Source: Apiospora phragmitis
Taxonomy: Eukaryota; Ascomycota; Sordariomycetes; Amphisphaeriales; Apiosporaceae
DNA: 64,000 nt
Direction: 5' to 3'
Assembly (NCBI GenBank): GCA_038363925.1
Contig: JAQQWL010000006.1
Span: 5,498,501-5,562,500 of the forward strand
Position 1 is the stretch's first letter, and every line of letters starts with the position of its first letter. A model generated the notes under the pieces. The model saw nothing but the letters and a program-made list of their open reading frames with translations. It made no database searches and was not told the origin of the DNA. Below, one piece after another: positions 60,171 through 64,000 of the stretch. A program made the translations under genes and the position numbers.

Positions 60171-63100
60171 ATGAATGCCGTATTTTCAGCAGTCTTCGGC
60201 ATCAAACTCCTGGCAGTGTCCAAGGTTACTCGCGCTTCGCATACTGAAATTAGCCATGTTCACTGTCTGCCGCTCGGCGTGTCGTACTACGGCGAATCAG
60301 AGCACGAGGGCAGCCCGAGACGAGGGAGGGTGGCGTCGCGATACGACCAGTCGCCGTGCTTACTTTTCTGGTGTTCAGCGGTCGCCGTCACTGTCGCCGC
60401 CCTCCAAGTCGACAGCCTTGTTTCCCAACCCCCTAAACACAAGCCCGATCATTACGACCTGCTTAAAGACGTGCTTGGACATTTCACTTGGGCATTCCCT
60501 ACTACAGAACCAGTCGCACGTTGGTCGTCGGTCGTCGCGATCCAGGAGCCTCGAGGCGAGGTGCTCTGATCCCACCATGCTACCCCGCAGTATGTTACTT
60601 ATTCGTCACGTTGCAAGTGATAATCTGCTGACAGCTGTCACGGTCGCAGCACCGCCGACGGGGCGACGGTTGGGCCTCCACAGGCTCGTCCCTGCAGAGG
60701 GTACCACCGACACAACCACGATCGAGTTCGTCGTTTCCACCCCGAAGAAAACAGGACTGATTGTATCAGCGTCGTTGCGATCCACGGTCTCGACACCGAA
60801 TCGCCCCGCACATGGATATACGAGAAGAACGGCACGCAGGTGCACTGGCTGCGCGACAGCGACATGCTTCCGGCGGCCATCCCGGAGGCTCGCATCTACA
60901 CATACGACTGGAACGCCAAAGTGTTCGATCATGCGCCTGTGCAGACCTTGCTGGGCCATGCCGACAATCTCCTAGGCCAAGTGGCAGCCGAACGCGGCCA
61001 GGGCAACGAAGCCCGTCCTCTGATCTTCGTAGCATCCTGCTTTGGCGGCCTGGTCCTCGCAGAGGTGAGGCGCCTTACGTAGACTACGAGTATCGTATCA
61101 GCTGACTTCGGTAGGCTATTTGCCGGGCGGCCCAGGAAGGCAGTCCTTACCGTGAGGTGCTTCTTGCCACGGTTGGCGCCGTGTTCCTCGCCACGCCGTT
61201 CGCGGGAACGGACGCAGCGCAGCCAGCATCATGGCTGGTAACAATCAAAGGAATCATGGGTGAAGATGCATCCGACAATCTTATCCAGGATCTCCAGCGG
61301 CACCATAACCAATTTATTGAGCGGGTTCAGAGGTTTGCTGAGATAGCTCTTTCCATCATGCTACCGGTTCGTTGTTTCTTTGAGACAAAGAAGACGGACA
61401 TCTACCGCAGAATTCTCCCGCCCAGTCTCGCACGATTAAGGAGAGGATCCAAAGGCTTAATTGTAAGCTAAGTAGTAACCTATAATCCTATCCAAACTAA
61501 CCTTAGCAGCTTGTCGCTCAATCGTCTGCTTGCATCCACGGCCATTACCGACAAGGTCTCGAAAAGCAACATGTCATGATGAACAAGTTCGAAGGACCCG
61601 ATGATTCCCAATTTAAACTCGTCCGTTACCAGATCCAGCAGTTAGCCTCGGGGGCCAAGGAGGCTCTTCGATGCCGAAGAAATGGTTAGTTTGCTACTTT
61701 TAGCACGTGTGTGATGGTATCTAATACAGTACAGAGTCCATTCTATCTCACTTCCTTGTCCGATTTAATAAGAACGAGGACTTTGTGGGACGAGAGACGG
61801 TTCTGGGGCAGCTTCTCGATAGAATCCCGCCACGTGCGGACCCAAACGCGTGCCAGCGGACCGTCGTCGATGGCCTCGGCGGCATCGGCAAGACATAGGT
61901 CGCCATCGAGGCAGCCTACCGCGTACGCGAGGCGCATCCTGATTACTCGGTCTTCTAGGTGCCCGCGGTAGACATAACCATGTTCGAGAACGCCTACCGA
62001 GAGATTAGCCAAGCGTTCGGAGTAAAGGGGATTAAAGACGATAAAGCCGACGTTAAGACCCTCGTGAAGGCGGCTCTAGGTCGAGACGAGACGGGGCCAT
62101 GGCTTCTTATTATCGACAACATCGATAATATAATTCTGTTTACCGACGGCCAGCTGCTGTCATACCTCCCGTTTAGCCGACAGGGGTCGATCCTGTTCAC
62201 GACCCGGAACCACCAGGCCGCCAGCCGCTTCGATACCCGTCATGTGATTAAACTTGAGGAGCTGGATAAATCCGAAGCCCGTGAGCTCTTATACCAACGC
62301 CTTGAGGAACGCCAGAGAGGCAAGCTGGAAGATACGGCGAAGCTACTAGACTACCTTACCTGCCTGCCTTTAGCGGTTAGGCAAGCCTCGGCTTATATAG
62401 CGTCGAACGTAAATATGACGGTTTTAAAGTACCTAAGCTACTACGAGTCCAGCGACCAGAATATAATTAAGATGTTAAGCAAGGCCTTCGATAATCGAGG
62501 CCGATACTAAGCGATCTAAAACCTAATAGCTATAACATAGCTCGTATCTTTTTAATATATTTTGTGTAATATGTTATTAGCGGCAGATTACTTTAAGTCT
62601 ATCGCTTACTTCGTAAAAAAGGACATCCTTATCTCTTTTTTACCCGCCGGAGAGGACGAAATAAAAAGGGATAAAACTATCGGCATCTTATAAGCGTATA
62701 TATTTATTTTAAATCGCGATTTATTAAATCGGTTTAATATTTATCGGCTTATACGTCTTATTATATAAAACTAGTTTTAAATTTAAGGGGAATAAAATTA
62801 ATAAGTTACGAATATTATAAAGTAATTTTTTAAGAAGTTCTTATAACCGAAATATAAAAACCGAAATATATAAATATAATATTTATTTTATATATAAATA
62901 ATATTAAAGTTAAGAAATAAATATAATAAACGTAAAATATTAAAGCTATTATAATATAATATTATAAAATATTATAGCTTATTTAAAAAGTATTCGGAAA
63001 CGGAGGAGATATATTAATAAATATTAAAATTAATAAATATAATATTAAACCGCGAATATCCTTTTATACTTCATAATATAAATAATTTAATTAATATACT

Positions 63101-63780
63101 CTTTAAGTAAAAGAAGTATATAGAAATAGAGGAGATATATTAATAAATATTAGCGCTAAAAGAAACGGTATTAGGCTATAAGTATCCCTCTATACTCGAT
63201 AATATAAATAATTTAGTAACCGTGCTCGATAACTAGGGTAAATACGCGGAGGCGGAAGAGATATATTAATAAATATTAAGGCTAAAAAAAACAGTCTTAA
63301 ATTACGAGTATCCCGATATATTTATAAATATAAATAATTTAGTAATTATACTCGATAATTAGGGGAAGTATTTAAAAGCGGAGGAAATATATCGGTAAAT
63401 ATTAAAATTAAAGGAGACGGTATTAGGCCGCGAACATCCTGATATACTCACCAGTATAAACAACCTGGCACTCGTGCTTAAGAATCAGGGCAAATACGCG
63501 GAGGCGGAGGAGATATATCGGCAGACACTGGGGCTGAGGGAAACGGTACTAGGCCGCGAGCATCTATCCATACTCGCCAGTATAAATAACCTGGCACTCG
63601 TGCTTAAAAATCAGGGCAAATACGCGGAGGCGGAGGAGATATATCGATAGATACTGGCGCTAAAGGAGAAGGTATTAGGCCGTAAATATCCCTTTATATT
63701 TAAGAGTATAAATAACTTAGTAGCAGTATTTAAGGATATAGAAATACGTAGCTAAGCAGATAAAATTAATTAATAAGCAC
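60171..63780 (+). pseudogene. NLR protein gene: alpha/beta-hydrolase, NB-ARC, TPR; RIP-inactivated
   Basis: Fungal NLRs act in non-self recognition and regulated cell death. The N-terminal part (from about 60,770) is an alpha/beta-hydrolase effector domain: SVVAIHGLDTESPRTWIY, WLRDSDMLPAAIPEARIYTY, and nucleophile elbow VASCFGGLVLAE, where the usual GHSLGG serine is a Cys. A 50-nt intron (61065-61114) and further introns follow. The NB-ARC domain has P-loop GLGGIGKT, then GPWLLIIDNIDN (Walker B), GSILFTTRN and LPLAVRQASAYI. The P-loop is followed at once by TAG (61896-61898), with another TAG 60 bp on (61956), both RIP-type (CAG and TGG changes). From 62,520 the sequence becomes TA-rich and reads as a winged-helix part and then TPR repeats. 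The frame upstream of 60,770 is unclear; 60171 is only the first ATG. Confidence 0.8.
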
Positions 63781-64000
63781 ATTTATCGATAAATTTTAAA
63801 TATACGTTAATTATTAAAATTTATATAATACTTAACTACTAATTCGTATATAAAAGCTAATAATAATCGCGAAAACGAAATAAACATTATATTAAGTAAT
63901 ATAATAAATTCTTATTTTAACTATATTACTTCTTACGGCGAGTATTAATACGAGTTAGGTTAAAGCCTTAACTATAGCAGGTATTTCTATTAGCGAAGAT
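62520..64000. repeat. AT-rich RIP block over the NLR 3' half
   Basis: TA-rich sequence surrounds the TPR array and continues to the right edge. It overlaps the degraded winged-helix and TPR regions of the NLR gene, with no other gene visible after 63,780. Confidence 0.6.
62994..63740 (+). repeat. TPR tandem repeat array, 126-bp units, RIP-mutated
   Basis: Six units with the core GA(G/A)ATATAT (from GKYAEAEEIYR) start at 63006, 63132, 63258, 63384, 63510 and 63636, exactly 126 bp (42 codons) apart. This is the kinesin-light-chain type of TPR found at the end of fungal NLRs. Units 5 and 6 remain GC-rich and nearly identical (NNLALVLKNQGKYAEAEEIY), whereas units 1-4 are heavily changed by C-to-T/G-to-A transitions. 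A seventh unit is too degraded to be sure. Confidence 0.85.

Noticed and set aside
459..60975. CCTAGG palindromes scattered through intergenic DNA
   Set aside because: About a dozen copies in 64 kb, no more than expected for a six-base word.

Overview
The window is nuclear DNA of a filamentous ascomycete, most likely a Sordariomycete and perhaps Chaetomiaceae (the lineage is inference). Genes are intron-rich, with short GT-AG introns of about 50-310 bp, and coding DNA is GC-rich. Gene families are typical of plant-biomass fungi: GH11 xylanase, GH2 beta-mannosidase, sugar porter, Pth11-like receptor, GMC and FMO oxidoreductases, and an NLR protein. AT-rich blocks full of CAA/CAG-to-TAA/TAG and TGG-to-TAG type changes show that repeat-induced point mutation (RIP) has been active.

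Layout. Positions 1-39,300 are mostly housekeeping and catabolic genes: the end of a LaeA-like methyltransferase, a basic Ser/Pro-rich protein, a dienelactone hydrolase, a WW-FF splicing factor (URN1-like), a PAP2 lipid phosphatase, a dynamin-family GTPase, a divergent beta-mannosidase/sugar-porter pair, a MYND-finger protein, a kinase-like protein, a decayed F-box gene, a Pth11-like 7TM protein, an SCP2-PhyH dioxygenase, an NmrA-like reductase, a GH11 xylanase with an inverted-repeat XlnR/XYR1-type element upstream, a secreted FAD oxidoreductase and a small secreted protein.

Positions 39,835-45,660 are one AT-rich RIP block. A Fot1/pogo-type DNA transposon (41,484-43,332, TA target duplication) is nested in the reverse transcriptase region of a Copia-type retroelement lying on the minus strand. 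Beyond it (46,000-52,750) is a gene graveyard: a 5'-truncated GMC oxidoreductase, a membrane-protein fragment, an FMO pseudogene interrupted by a 626-bp insertion between 15-bp direct repeats, and a frameshifted cysteine-rich secreted protein. A zinc-knuckle protein and two small hypothetical genes follow. More RIP-degraded DNA runs from 56,440 to 60,160. The window ends in an NLR-type gene (alpha/beta-hydrolase, NB-ARC, TPR). Its 126-bp TPR repeats are RIP-mutated and its P-loop exon carries RIP-type stop codons.

A cross-cutting point: at least seven otherwise intact, un-RIPped genes (URN1-like, mannosidase, Pth11-like, NmrA-like, FAD oxidoreductase, GMC, zinc-knuckle) carry single-base indels, nearly all in short homopolymer runs. 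Correcting one base each (two in some genes) gives a length divisible by three wherever the gene is complete. This pattern looks like assembly or sequencing error rather than true pseudogenes, so frames were joined conceptually when describing them. All gene models are read by eye from splice signals and protein motifs; no searches were run.
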